A stretch of DNA of 64,000 bases from Ascarosepion bandense. Its lineage: Eukaryota; Mollusca; Cephalopoda; Sepiida; Sepiidae. The stretch lies in assembly GCA_037127315.1 (NCBI GenBank), contig JBBBDQ010000443.1:89501-153500 (forward strand). Reading direction: 5' to 3'. The notes under the pieces are model-generated. The model searched no databases. It was given only the letters and a program-made list of their open reading frames with translations, and was not told where the DNA came from. How positions within the stretch are numbered: the stretch's first letter is position 1; the number at the start of each line of letters is the position of its first letter. Shown piece by piece: positions 33,621 to 43,819 of this stretch. The position numbers and the translations under genes were made by a program.

Positions 33621-34462
33621 TGCTATGTGCCGTGTCATGTCAGGATGTGGGCAATCATCACTCTTCACAATTTCCTGTCCTTTGTTGTTGATTTTTTTTT
33701 TATCATCCATTACACCCAATGTTGTGTAGGGCAGCAACAAAACCTTTCCACCTTTGCCACACTAGTCAATGAACCCCAAGAGTACTGCATGGCTTTCATC
33801 TCATTCTCCACCGTACTTCTCCATGTCATTCTTGGTCTTTCCCTCTTTCTTTCGCCATTTGGGGTCCAGTGCAGTGCTGTTTTTGTGATTGACTGTAGAT
33901 CTTTCCGGAGCACATGCCCAATCCATCTCTACCGCCTTCTTGTAATGATGGTGCCCATGTTCTCTTGCTTGCATCTCTTCAACAGGTCTTCATTGGAGAT
34001 CTTCTCTGGCCAAAATATTCTCAGTATTCCTCGGAGGCATATGGCGTGAAAGGATCAAAGTCTGGTGAGATCCACCTAAGTCATTCTCCAGCACTCAGAT
34101 CCAAAGAGGAGAGTCATTACAACAGAGCTCTGTCCTTTGTAGGTCTCAGTAAAGTTTGTCTTTTTACTATCCCTCATAATCCCTGTCCTGCTAACCATTT
34201 ACACAAGATCTTCTATGTGCCATGTTTTTTCAGGATGCAAACAACCTTGGCTCTTCTCAATTTCCTGTTCTTTGTAGCTCTTAGTACAGTTTGGGTTTCT
34301 GCTATCTCTTTAATGTAAAAGTCCATTTAGCATTAAGTGATCATGGCTTCTTTTTACAATTACCTATCCTTTGCAGTTCTTAGTTAATTTTGTTTTCTCA
34401 TTATCTTTTCCAATCCCTGTGCAGCCAACCATTTATGCAAGCTCATGAGATAGGTTATATGC
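33620..34462 (-). pseudogene. Antisense LINE C-terminal fragments (two or three pieces)
   Basis: The minus strand from 34060 down to 33715 encodes IFWPEKISNEDLLKRCK-like sequence, then RKDLQSITKTALHWTPNGER, KRERPRMTWRSTVENEMKAM and QYSWGSLTSVAKV. This is a different RTE-type lineage from the MWFYRRML one. Beyond it, 34115-34440 holds repeated antisense RTE tails. The pieces form a head-to-head junction with 33340-33620. All are truncated. Confidence 0.7.
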
Positions 34463-34731
34463 TATTAGGTTGTTACAAAAAAATAATGACCAATTTCAAA
34501 AACATAATGTTATTCTTGAAAAATTAACTGTAAATACATTGAAATTAGTCAAAATATGAGCCATTAGCATCTCTGCACCTCTGCCATTGATAGAAGAGAT
34601 TATTTATTCCTTGTTGATAAAAAGTTATTGGCTGATGCAACAAAATCTTTGAAAGCTGTTTCTACCTCTGTATTTAAGTGCTTAAAAATATGATAATCAG
34701 TGGATGAAAGATCAGGAGAATATAGTTGCTT

Positions 34732-35110
34732 GGTTGGTTGGTTGGTTGGTTTGTTTTATGGCATATCAACACCTCGGTGGGTCATTTATTGCCAACTAAA
34801 TTTTATTTATTTATTGCTGGTTATACCTTTTTCGTTCAACAATTTATTGTTGCTTTTGTATAAGTTTTGTGTCTAGTAATACTTTTTTCTTTTTGAGTAT
34901 CAAGATTCATTAGGATTTGTTTTTAAAGGGCAGGGTTCCCAAGTCCTACCCTGTTATTTAACCCATAACTGGAGGAAAGGGATGGATTAATACCTTTCAC
35001 AAGGGTACCAGTGCTTAAGTGAATGCAAGGTATTCAACTGGAATTCAAACTCGGCTCACTGATTTCTCTTTCCGAGCCAATATCCACTGCACCACAACAC
35101 ACATTCGTCA
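34732..35110 (-). mobile_element. Composite SINE: tRNA-like unit, body and tail
   Basis: Minus-strand order: GTGTGTTGTGGTGCAGTGGA (box A), GAGCCGAGTTTGAATTCCAG (box B), TAACAGGGTAGGACTTGGG body, TTGGCAATAAATGACCCACC and GTTGATATGCCATAAAAC tail, then a CCAA repeat at 34732-34752. The 5S-like head precedes it at 35111-35235. It is inserted in the mariner; AGAATAT on both sides may be the duplication. Confidence 0.88.
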
Positions 35111-35235
35111 CTAAACGCTTACAGCACCTGGTATTCCCAAGCGGTCACCCATCTAAGTACTGACCAGGCTCAACGTTGCTTAACTTTGGTGATCGAACGA
35201 GAACCAGTGTATTCAACGTGATATGGCAGTAAGCC
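35111..35235 (-). repeat. 5S rRNA-like head of the composite SINE
   Basis: The best-preserved 5S module in the window. The minus strand reads GCCATATCACGTTGAATACA, CTGGTTCTCGTTCGATCACC, AAAGTTAAGCAACGTTGAGC, CTGGTCAGTACTTAGATGGG, TGACCGCTTGGGAATACCAG, GTGCTGTAAGC. All the landmarks are there, but it is fused to the SINE and lies inside a dead mariner, so it is not a rRNA gene. Confidence 0.92.
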
Positions 35236-35852
35236 AGTAGAATATGGAAAACGTGGTAAACTTTCATATCCCAAGTCTGCGCTTTTGCAATATCATTTTT
35301 GCAACATGTGGTTCTGCATTATCATAGAGCAGAATTGGACCACATCATTACCAATGCAGGTCGTATTTTTGGCGTGGGAGTGCTGCAGTGCTGACACCAA
35401 GCATCTGAGACATTTGTCTGACACTTTGACGTGGGTTTTGCTGAACAACTATTTACAATTGTTCGTTGTCAAGACTGCATGAATGCACTCTCCTTTCTTA
35501 ATCTTCAAGGCTCTTATCCCCAGCACGGAATTTCTGGAACCAACTTCGTACTGTCTGATCACCTGTACACCTATCTCCTCTTGCTCTGTTGATATTAGCA
35601 GAAATTGGGAGGTACTGTACCCAAGTTTGAACTCATACAAAAAAGTAAATGTAGATCATTTTTTTTCATGTTCATAATTAAGGGCTTCTATGCTTCAAGA
35701 ATATTTCTATCTGAAAGTAAGTTGAAAATTATTAAAGAGAACACATTAATTATGTATACTAAAATTCACCTAATATATACTGTGAATACTATGTTAAAAT
35801 GTTTTTTCAAAATGCAACACTTCAAGACCATTATTTTTGTAACAACCTAATA

Positions 35853-36380
35853 CTTTCCTCTCTCCCTTTTGCCTTCAATATGTCCTGTGAGTGTCAAAAC
35901 TTCTAAGCCCTCTTTCCTCATTATTATACATATAATATTATATATAATCCTTCTTATGCCAACCATTTACAGAAACTCATAAGGTAGGTTATGTGCTGCT
36001 TTCCTGTCCCTCTTAACTTCAATATGTCTTTGTAGTGACACTGGCAAATTAATATGCCTAATTTGCATAGGTGCAAGAGAGAGCCTATATAACTCATTGC
36101 TGAGAATAAGTGTGGGACAAGCTTAGTGACTGATTAGTATTAAACTTCACTTCACATCAGTCGAATTTTCTAACAGAAGTTGAAATGAAATTCCACTACT
36201 TTGACACATGTTCACACGAGGGTAATTTGGGATATCTAATAAAATAAGCTTTCTCTTATGCCAATAAAGGTTCTAAATGTTTTTCTTCTATTTTCCGTGT
36301 CTCAGGACATGGTCAATCACATGGTCAATCACAGTGCTCCATAACCTCTTATCATTTGCAGTTTTTAGCAGCACTCATCC
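35853..36380 (-). pseudogene. Antisense RTE LINE tail debris
   Basis: CCTTCAATATGTCCTGTGAG, GGACATGGTCAATCAC and TTTGCAGTTTTTAGCAGCA resemble the antisense ends at 34.2 and 54.3 kb. The last of these becomes the left edge of the 30-bp array. Confidence 0.55.
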
Positions 36381-36768
36381 CTTTGCCAAGCCTTCCGCCC
36401 ACTGTTCTCCCTTTGCCAAGCCTTCCGCCCACTGTTCTCCCTTTGCCAAGCCTTCCGCCCACTGTTCTCCCTTTGCCAAGCCTTCCGCCCACTGTTCTCC
36501 CTTTGCCAAGCCTTCCGCCCACTGTTCTCCCTTTGCCAAGCCTTCCGCCCACTGTTCTCCCTTTGCCAAGCCTTCCGCCCACTGTTCTCCCTTTGCCAAG
36601 CCTTCCGCCCACTGTTCTCCCTTTGCCAAGCCTTCCGCCCACTGTTCTCCCTTTGCCAAGCCTTCCGCCCAGTTCTCCCTTTGCCAAGCCTTCCGCCCAC
36701 TGTTCTCCCTTTGCCAAGCCTTCCGCCCACTGTTCTCCCTTTGCCAAGCCTTCCGCCCACTGTTCTCC
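36381..36768. repeat. 30-bp tandem repeat, 13 copies
   Basis: The unit CTTTGCCAAGCCTTCCGCCC plus ACTGTTCTCC repeats essentially without error; one copy (around 36670) lacks two bases, which shifts the frame. The unit is a multiple of three, so all frames stay open (for example PFAKPSAHCS). The GC-rich unit contrasts sharply with the AT-rich surroundings. Confidence 0.98.
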
Positions 36769-36930
36769 CTTTTAATTGTTTAAACACAGTTAAAATTTAG
36801 ATGTCATATTTAGAATTCATTAACATACAGAACAAGAATTCCTGGTCATTTTCTGTTTAATAATTTGTTTCATAAATTGAGAAATAAAAGAAGGAAATCT
36901 TTTTAAATCTCTATTCTTATATCATACTGT

Positions 36931-37208
36931 AAATGAGAAATTGGGGAGCCGAGTTCGAATTTCAGTTGAATCCATTGCATTCACTTACGCACAAATACCC
37001 TTGGGAAAGGTATTAATCTATCTCTTCCCTCCAGTTATGGGTGAAATAGCAAGACAGATTGGGTTCTATAGCCTTGGTTGTCAACCAATCTACCGTGGAA
37101 AGCAATGGCAACCTACTGCGGGATAATCTTCTGCCCAGTCAGTCATGTCTTGAAAGAGACATGATTGCCCAAGCGTGTTTCGCATATTGCACTTAACTGA
37201 CTGACTGT
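36931..37208 (+). mobile_element. tRNA-derived SINE, 5'-truncated
   Basis: Starts inside the head (GAGAAATTGGGGAGCCGAG), keeps box B-like GAGTTCGAATTTC, the body and the GAGACATGATTGCCCAAGCG tail, and ends ACTGACTGACTG. Confidence 0.9.
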
Positions 37209-37209
37209 A

Positions 37210-37807
37210 AACATACGCCTAGATATCTCAGTCATGACTGGTCAGCTTTTGCTCCATGCCATAGATCGATTCCCATTTGCATCAGAATAAAAACACAAAT
37301 GGTGAAAAGTTTGGTCTATGTTCAGAAAACAAACAGAACCATGGAGAGAAAAAAAAAACACCATAGATCCTTATTTGAAGATACTGGAATTTTGTTTATC
37401 ATGGATTCCCTTGGCACTGTCTGGGACTGGGGATGTGACACTTGGTACATCTTTGCTGCTGCTGCTACTTCTGTAACCTCTACTGATAGATCTTCTCTTT
37501 TGCCAGTGAGAACTCTGGCTGCCCCTGTCACTCTCGCTGCCTCTCTCTACATCTTGATAAACAGCATGTGACTGAATTCATTTACACCTCAGTAGATGGT
37601 TTATAACTAGCCTTTGTCTAGAATGCAGCCTGACTATATAAGACCATCACCAGAAATCCCTACCTTTCAGCTGACTTGCATTTGATCTCTGAAATTTTTA
37701 TTTATCTATATAATTCATTTCCTTTTCAACCACTTTTAGACATTGGGTGGTTGCTTTGAAGATTTTACATCTTGATTTTATTGTTGTTTGTCTGAAAACT
37801 AATGGCA
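37210..37807. other. No gene recognised
   Basis: An open frame at 37299-37571 (+) overlaps one on the other strand. No domain is visible. Confidence 0.4.
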
Positions 37808-39365
37808 TGTAGTGCAATCACTACAATAAACAAATTGGAAAATGCAATCACTACAAAAATAATATGAAGAGCTGTCACTGTAAAAATCAAGTTACAGGAA
37901 GACGCAGTCGCTGCAGAAGTCAAATTACGGGAACACGCAGTCGCTGCAGAAGTCAAATTACGGCAAGACGCAGTCGCTGCAGAAATCAATTGACTAGACA
38001 CAGATACCACTGCGAAATCAAATTACGGCTAGACACAGTCTCACTACAAAATGCAAATTCATTAGACACAGTCTCACTAAAAGAAATCAAATTACGGCAA
38101 GACACATTCTCACTACAAAGAAATCAAATTACGGCTAGACACAGTCTCACTACAGAAATCAAGTAGGCTGAACACAGTCTCACTACAGAAATCAGAATTA
38201 CGGCTAGACACAGTCTCTCACTACAGAAATCAAATTACGACTGAACACAGTCTCACTACAGAAATCAAATTACGGCTAGACACAATTCTCACTACAGAAA
38301 TCAAATTACGGCTAGACACAGTCTCACTACAGAAATCAAATTACGGCTGAACTGGTCTCACTACAGAAATCAAATTACGGCTAGACACAGTCACTACAGA
38401 AATCAAATTCTGAAACTAGACACAGTCTCACCTGCAGAAGACAAAATTCTGACTGAACACAGTCTCTGAAAATCAAATTACGGCTAGACACAGTCTCACT
38501 ACAGAAATCAATTTACGGCCTAGACACAGTCTCACTACAGGAAATCAAATTACGGCTAAGGCAGGACCACTGCAGAAATCAAATTAAGGCTGAACACAGT
38601 CTCACTACAGAAATCAAATTACGTAGACACAAAGTCTACTACAAGAAATCAAATTACGGCTAGACACAGTCTCACTACAGAAATCAAGTGCAGCTAGACA
38701 CAGTCTCGCACAGAGAACAAATTACGGCTAGACACAGTCTCACTAGAAATCAAATTACGGCTAGACACAGTCTCACTACAGAAATCAAATTACGGCTGAA
38801 CACGTCTCACCACAGAAATCAAATTACGGCTAGACACAGTCTCACTACAGAAATCAAATTACGGCTAGACAGTCACTACAAAGAAATCAAATTAAAACAG
38901 ACACATCTCACTACAGAAATCAAATTACGGCTAGACACAGTCTCACCTGAAAAGAATATGTAAATTACGGCAGGCTGTCTCACTTTCTAGAAATCAATTA
39001 CTGACTGAACGTCTCACTGAAATCAAATTACGGCTGAACACAGTCTCACTACAGAAATAAATTGAAGCTGGGCAGGTCACTACAAGAGAACAAAATTTTG
39101 GCTAGACACAGTCTCACTACAGAAATCAAATTGACAAGACACAAGTCTCACTACAGAAATCAAATTACGGCTAGACACAGTCACACTACAGAAATCCACG
39201 TGATGCTGACTGAACACAGTCGCTACAAAAATCAAATTACCAGAAAATGCAATTACTACAAAAATCAAATTATGGGAGGATGCACTCGTTACAAAAATTA
39301 AATTATGGGAAGATGTAGTAGCTACAAAAGTCAAATTTCCAGCAAATGCAATTACTAAAAGATCA
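37808..39365. repeat. Irregular 33-35-bp tandem array, about 1.5 kb, roughly 40 copies
   Basis: The core unit CAGAAATCAAATTACGGCTA plus GACACAGTCTCACTA repeats with many single-base gains and losses. The left end carries 33-bp variants (CGCAGTCGCTGCAGAAGTCA) and the right end drifts to TACAAAAATCAAATTA forms. No coding frame persists. Confidence 0.97.
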
Positions 39366-39409
39366 ATTAGGAAAAAAGCATCAAAATCAAAGTTTAAAAT
39401 ATTTTTTTT

Positions 39410-39660
39410 AAGATGGGCATGTAATGTGGTGTCCACTGGCACAGAAAGCAAAATTTGCATATTGAATTCAAATTCCTGACGACAAGTCCTTTGCATTCAA
39501 TTTTTCACAAAATCCTTTGAAAATGTTATGAACTTATTTTTTCTTCCTCCAGTAAGGTGTTAATAGCAGAGCAGACTGGAAATTCTAATCTTAGCTAGAA
39601 ACCAGTCTAGAAGTATAACTGAATTCAAAACCAGCCTATGAGAAATGGCCTCCAACAGGC
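39410..39660 (+). mobile_element. Old tRNA-derived SINE
   Basis: The weak match TTGAATTCAAATTCC (box B region), TTTTTCACAAAATCCTTTG and AACCAGTCTAGAAGTATAAC follows the SINE body. The tail differs and resembles the copy at 47.72-48.06 kb. Confidence 0.55.
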
Positions 39661-40305
39661 CATTTTGATGTAGACACTCTACAGCTACAGTACATATGAG
39701 GCTCCTAGGACCATGATAGATTATGGGATTTATGATTTCATATATTGCTTTGAATTTTATTTTGTATAGGCCTTAGAAGAAAAAAAAATATATAGTAATG
39801 CAATCCTACATAAAATATTTACAGTTTTATTTTTATCAGTTATGTCAGGTCATTCTATAATTGTTATTGGTACTCTGTAACTCAGTACTACTAGATAGAT
39901 GGTTGGGTCATTAACAATTAAACTGGTTCCTTCAACAAACTTTTCTGATGAGATTGGTGGTTAGACATCTAGCAGGATTAAGAACAAATCCAGCTGAAAG
40001 GGAGGTTAACCTTCTTGTAGGGTCACTGGCCATCGAGCACAATCGGATAGACTGTGTTCCATACAGGCAGCACGGTGATGACATGACATTGCTGGGTGAA
40101 GAGCTTCCTCAATGTTAGTCAATGATCAAGGTTGAAGGGTCTCCACCTCCTGGAATCTACAGCCATGTCCATGACTAAAGTGAATTTCTAAGTTGGAGGA
40201 CATTTGCTGTAGTTTATCCTGGAGAAGGATGGACTTCAACTGGTCGAATTGCCAAAATACACTTTGAATATATAAATATTTCTCAACCCAGATATGTGGA
40301 TCAAT
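39660..40305. other. No gene recognised
   Basis: Unique intron sequence with no recognisable family. Confidence 0.4.
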
Positions 40306-40765
40306 GTGCATTGGATATTCGCTTGGAATTAGAAATCTGATATGTCCTGGACTGGAAAAGGATATATATCTGATTCGAGGTAGCTAAGCGGTTTAGGCAA
40401 ATGTAACCGGGTAGGACAATCTAGCATGTAGATGTAAAGGACGGTCCTCGTCGTATGCAGTATCCTGAGATGTAGGCATAGTCAATAGACGTAGACCTCT
40501 AGTGATAGACCTATGGATATAGACCTCCATGCGTCCTCGCCCTCGTCTGTATTTATGGCTGACACCAGCCAATCAAATTACTGGAAGGGGGAACCAAGGT
40601 GTATGCATATTCATTACATCAAAATCAAAGAGCAGAGTTTGAATTCCAGTTGAGTCTGTTTTATTTATGTGCAACCTACTGCAGGAATATCTTCTGCCTA
40701 GTCAGTCATGAATCAAAAGAGACATGATTGCCCAAGTGTGTATCAGGTACGGTACTTAACTGAGC
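40306..40765 (+). mobile_element. tRNA-derived SINE split by a solo LTR
   Basis: The left piece 40306-40337 (GTGCATTGGATATTCGCTTG, AGAAATC) and right piece 40622-40765 (GCAGAGTTTGAATTCCAGTT, GAGACATGATTGCCCAAGTG, CAGGTACGGTACTTAACTGA) together make one SINE. The LTR interrupts it in the tRNA-like head. Confidence 0.85.
40338..40621 (-). mobile_element. Solo LTR, 284 bp, with 5-bp target duplication
   Basis: The insert begins TGATATG and ends TTACATCA, giving TG...CA termini, and is flanked by AAATC on both sides (40333-40337 and 40622-40626). On the minus strand it has TTGATTGGCTGG (CCAAT-type) followed by CCATAAATACAGACG (TATA-type) and a GC-rich stretch. No internal retroelement remains, so it arose by LTR-LTR recombination or is a 5'/3' remnant. 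Confidence 0.85.
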
Positions 40766-40889
40766 GATCTAGAGAGAAGTGGTTAGGTGCTCAGCTGTGC
40801 AGTGAATGCACCCAATCATAGGCCTGATGAGGATTGTTTTCAGCAAGAAGGAACCTAAAAGGATCTAATATAAAAATCCGTAGCCATAC

Positions 40890-41035
40890 CTGATTCTGGA
40901 GTAAAGAGAATTTCTCTCAGTTGGTTGGAAATGTTGAGTATGTTACATAGTGGTAACTGTATCTGAATATCTTTGACATCAAATGGGAGATGACAAACTG
41001 GACAAACTCGAGATACCCGATCAGATGTACACTGA
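40890..41035 (-). CDS. BARD1: BARD1 exon 3 (second half of the RING finger and following helix)
   Basis: This 146-nt minus-strand exon lies between acceptor TTTTTCAG and donor CAG/GTATGG. Spliced to the 57-nt exon it completes Ser and continues QCTSDRVSRVCPVCHLPF, giving the last RING ligands: Cys two residues after the CEHLVC motif, then CPVC eight residues later. It is followed by VKDIQIQLPLCNILNISNQL and then REILFTPES, which matches the helix after the RING in BARD1 (human: IQDLKINRQLDSMIQ and so on). In BARD1 this helix forms part of the four-helix bundle with BRCA1. The exon enters in phase 2 and leaves in phase 1. It is one codon shorter than the human exon as I remember it (149 nt). 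The combination of CPVC, the D-x-x-I motif and the helix makes BARD1 much more likely than another RING protein. The upstream intron is 4.9 kb. Confidence 0.93.
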
Positions 41036-41218
41036 CTGAAAAATTAAAGATAAAAATACAAGTAAACAATGGAGTTTTCTAACATACATAATATAAGCAT
41101 TTAACTTGTTTGGGGAAAAGTAAATACAAGATCTCAAGACATATCGGAACTAGTACTATAAAAAGAAAACTAGAACACATGACAATTCAGCATTTACAAG
41201 ATATATATCTAAATCCAA

Positions 41219-41568
41219 TCTAAACTTATTTATAAATGGAACTGTGTGTGTGTGTGTGTGTGCCCATTACCTATAGACTCCGAAACAGCTGAACCGATTT
41301 TCTTGAAAATTTACACAGTTGTACTATAAGTGTCTGTGAGTGTTCTTAGCTAGGTTTGGTGTTGAGGTACCCCCAATATATATCGAAAATCAATAATCGA
41401 AAAAATCGAGTTATAGAAGGAGTGGTCCGATTTTAATCAAATTTGATACACTCATAGACAAAGACATAAGAAACGATATTCAGAAGTTTCAAGGTTGCAG
41501 TTCTTACAACAGTGCAGAAAATTGATAATATATATATATATAAATAAATAAATAAATAAAAGGCAAGA

Positions 41569-41603
<35 letters not shown>

Positions 41604-41947
41604 ATCTGCCTGTATGTCTGTATTTTTTTCAGCCCTTTTATTTTAGTTTTTGCTTTGGGTTTGGCTCTAAGTAGGTATAATTGTAGTTCTTAGTCTCAGC
41701 CATGATACCATTTACTCAGAGGACTTATTTAGCCTTCAAAATTCTGTTTACAACGAAAAAAACTTATTTGATATCGATACCAGGAAATAAAAATTTGACT
41801 AACATCCATTCATTTTTCTTTCAGTCTACGGTTTTGCTTTAACTGGAAACAACTATTGCTTTTTAGTCTTCCGTGCCAACGTCCAAAGACCATGGATTAG
41901 TTTTAAAGCTTTCATTAAACCTTAGCAATGCCGGGCTATACTGCTAG
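41219..41947 (+). mobile_element. Helitron-like non-autonomous element, copy 2
   Basis: Begins TCTAAACTTATTTATAAATG, ends GGGCTATACTGCTAG, and is flanked by A (41218) and T (41948). The interior has TGTG, TA and AAAT microsatellites. Same family as 12011-12786. Confidence 0.82.
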
Positions 41948-42060
41948 TATATATATATATATATTACAAAAAAGTGAAAGAACACATAGATTAAAAATTC
42001 ACTGTTTAAGCATCTACTTTTATAAAGAGTGCTCGACTCAAAGTAGAGTTTAATATTGAT

Positions 42061-42500
42061 ATTTTGTAATTATAATGGTTTATAAAAGCATAATATCACT
42101 ACACAAAAATTTTCATGCTTCAGAACAAAACTGTTCCTCTTCAAGTGATATGGTAAAATAAACGGTAAAAATGATTCATTTTGTAAATATAAGATGAATT
42201 CAGTGTTATCTAAAAAATTAATGAGTAGCAGTTGTAGGAAATGCTTTAGGTGTATCAATATTGTTCAATCAAAATTGAGAATTATGTAATCATGGAGAAT
42301 TAATATTGGGATTATGAAAGGGGGTAAGATGACTTGGATCTAAACATGTCACTTTTTAATTATGTCTGGATAAGATACATAGTAGGACCTTAGAATTTTT
42401 ATTTTAACATATCACCTGAAGCGGAACAGTTTCGTTCTGAAACATGCAAATTTTTGTGTGTTGATATTATGATTTTATGAACCATTGTAATAACAAAATT
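42061..42500. repeat. Inverted-repeat element, about 95-bp arms
   Basis: Arm 42061-42155 is roughly 85% complementary to 42406-42500 (ATATCACCTGAAGCGGAACA against TGTTCCTCTTCAAGTGATAT). No coding sequence lies between the arms. Confidence 0.88.
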
Positions 42501-42531
42501 ATAATATATATATATATTTATTTATTTATTA

Positions 42532-42761
42532 ATTATAAATTATATTTTAGAACATGTAGATATTTTTTATATCCACTACAAATTGTACATTTTGTTTCGA
42601 CATTGAAATTACAATGTCTCACCAGGTGGTGTGGAAAGGAATGGAAAGCCTTGTTTTTTTATTTTTAGCGAGTTGTGTGTGGAATGTTGGTCGAAACAAA
42701 ATGTACAATTTTTAGTGCATATATAAAAAATGTGTACATGTTCTAAAATATAATTTATAAT
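42532..42761. repeat. Inverted repeat, about 70-bp arms
   Basis: AATTGTACATTTTGTTTCGA at 42581-42600 pairs with TCGAAACAAAATGTACAATT at 42691-42710, and the outer stem TATATTTTAGAACATGTA pairs with TACATGTTCTAAAATATA. The loop is about 90 bp. Confidence 0.9.
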
Positions 42762-42811
42762 AAATATTCACAGCTCTATATTATTTATCGAGCACTGTTT
42801 TAAATTGATGA

Positions 42812-42854
42812 TTTGGACGTTGTAAAAAATTTTTTCTCCGTTCCTTATTCACTT

Positions 42855-42905
<51 letters not shown>

Positions 42906-43079
42906 TCCGCAGACAGATCTGTTTCGCTCTATCACAGCTCATCAGATCGAATTGGTATCAGTCGGCGATTTGGGCTATGGGCGTTCGGTAGAAGAAGGCA
43001 GACTTTTTAGCATGTATATTATCATTATACACGCCCAATAGCCAAAGTGCTCTAATTCATTTTACTGAATGAGCAATGC

Positions 43080-43080
<1 letters not shown>
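42812..43080. repeat. TA microsatellite with flanking repeat and second-family SINE relic
   Basis: TTGGACGTTGTAAAAAATTT and TTCCTTATTCACTTGGATAT precede a TA tract (42857-42901). The same block recurs at 43295-43345, again just before a TA tract. 42902-43080 is a diverged copy of 20466-20700. Confidence 0.75.
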
Positions 43081-43082
<2 letters not shown>

Positions 43083-43118
<36 letters not shown>

Positions 43119-43339
43119 ATTTTTGAACAAGTTATTTCGCTACCTTGGTTTCCACCATGAGTGGTTTCTTCAGAAGAAACATTCATGGTGGAAACCAAGG
43201 TAGCGAAATAACTCGTTTAAGAAGGAAACATATTCAAAAGTTCTACAATATAATTGTATAGAACACTTTTTAATACAAATGTGTACTGGTATAATGTTTT
43301 GGACGTTGTAAAAATTTTTTTCTTTGTTCCTTATTCACT

Positions 43340-43393
<54 letters not shown>

Positions 43394-43395
43394 GG
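43083..43395. repeat. TA and CA microsatellites around the hairpin
   Basis: TA at 43083-43115 and 43343-43372, then CA to 43393. Confidence 0.9.
43131..43212. repeat. Perfect 30-bp-arm hairpin
   Basis: Arms 43131-43160 and 43183-43212 are exact complements. The 22-bp interior contains GTTTCTTC/GAAGAAAC, which extends the fold. Confidence 0.95.
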
Positions 43396-43819
43396 GATAC
43401 AAGATGACTGCACATATAAGAGGACCCAAAATTTTCAAGTTATAATGTAGTTTTTAAGCTACACAAGATGACCTCACCACACCAATAATATTCTAAAAAT
43501 GTATTCAATTTATTAAATGAATTTCATAAGCATATAATTTCTTTTCACTCTAATTCTAATGAAAACATGGTGGGGAGTTATTGTCAATTAACTACCACTG
43601 TCTACAATATCTCATAAGTGAGTGCCGTGTTTTAATTTAGCTATGATGGTCGACTGAATAACTGTTCCCTGCTAACCATCCACTCATACCAGTGTTCTCA
43701 AATGCAATCTTTAAAAAACATGTTGAGACACATCCATTTGTGTTTTTGTTCAACCTCATAAAAAAAAAAAAAAAAAAAAAAAAAGTAGGTGTGGCAGGGA
43801 TTAGCCTTCAGTCAAAAAT

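Larger units (their letters stand above)
34465..35850 (-). mobile_element. Mariner (Hsmar1-like ends), internally deleted, with SINE insertion
   Basis: The ends TTAGGTTGTTACAAAAAAAT (left) and its near-exact inverse ATTTTTGTAACAACCTAA (right) are flanked by a TA duplication (34463 and 35851), the mariner signature. On the minus strand the right part encodes the N-terminal helix-turn-helix region (ISTEQEEIGVQVIRQYEVGS in one frame). It then jumps to DNAEPHVAKMIL and LGYE-like sequence, and after the SINE to STDYHIFKHLN, FLSTRNKQSLLSMAEVQRC and ANGSYFD. The catalytic core between is deleted. It was inserted into older RTE-tail sequence, which resumes at 35853. Confidence 0.85.

Noticed and set aside
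33387..34049. 220-codon plus-strand ORF as a gene
   Set aside because: The first third is an RTE LINE; the rest is antisense of another LINE; no continuous protein family.
36277..36783. 168-codon ORF of PFAKPSAHCS repeats and its antisense partners
   Set aside because: The 30-bp unit length keeps every frame open; the sequence is a minisatellite.
37808..39365. Possible CRISPR array
   Set aside because: The repeats are contiguous with no unique spacers, in an animal intron; ordinary tandem array.
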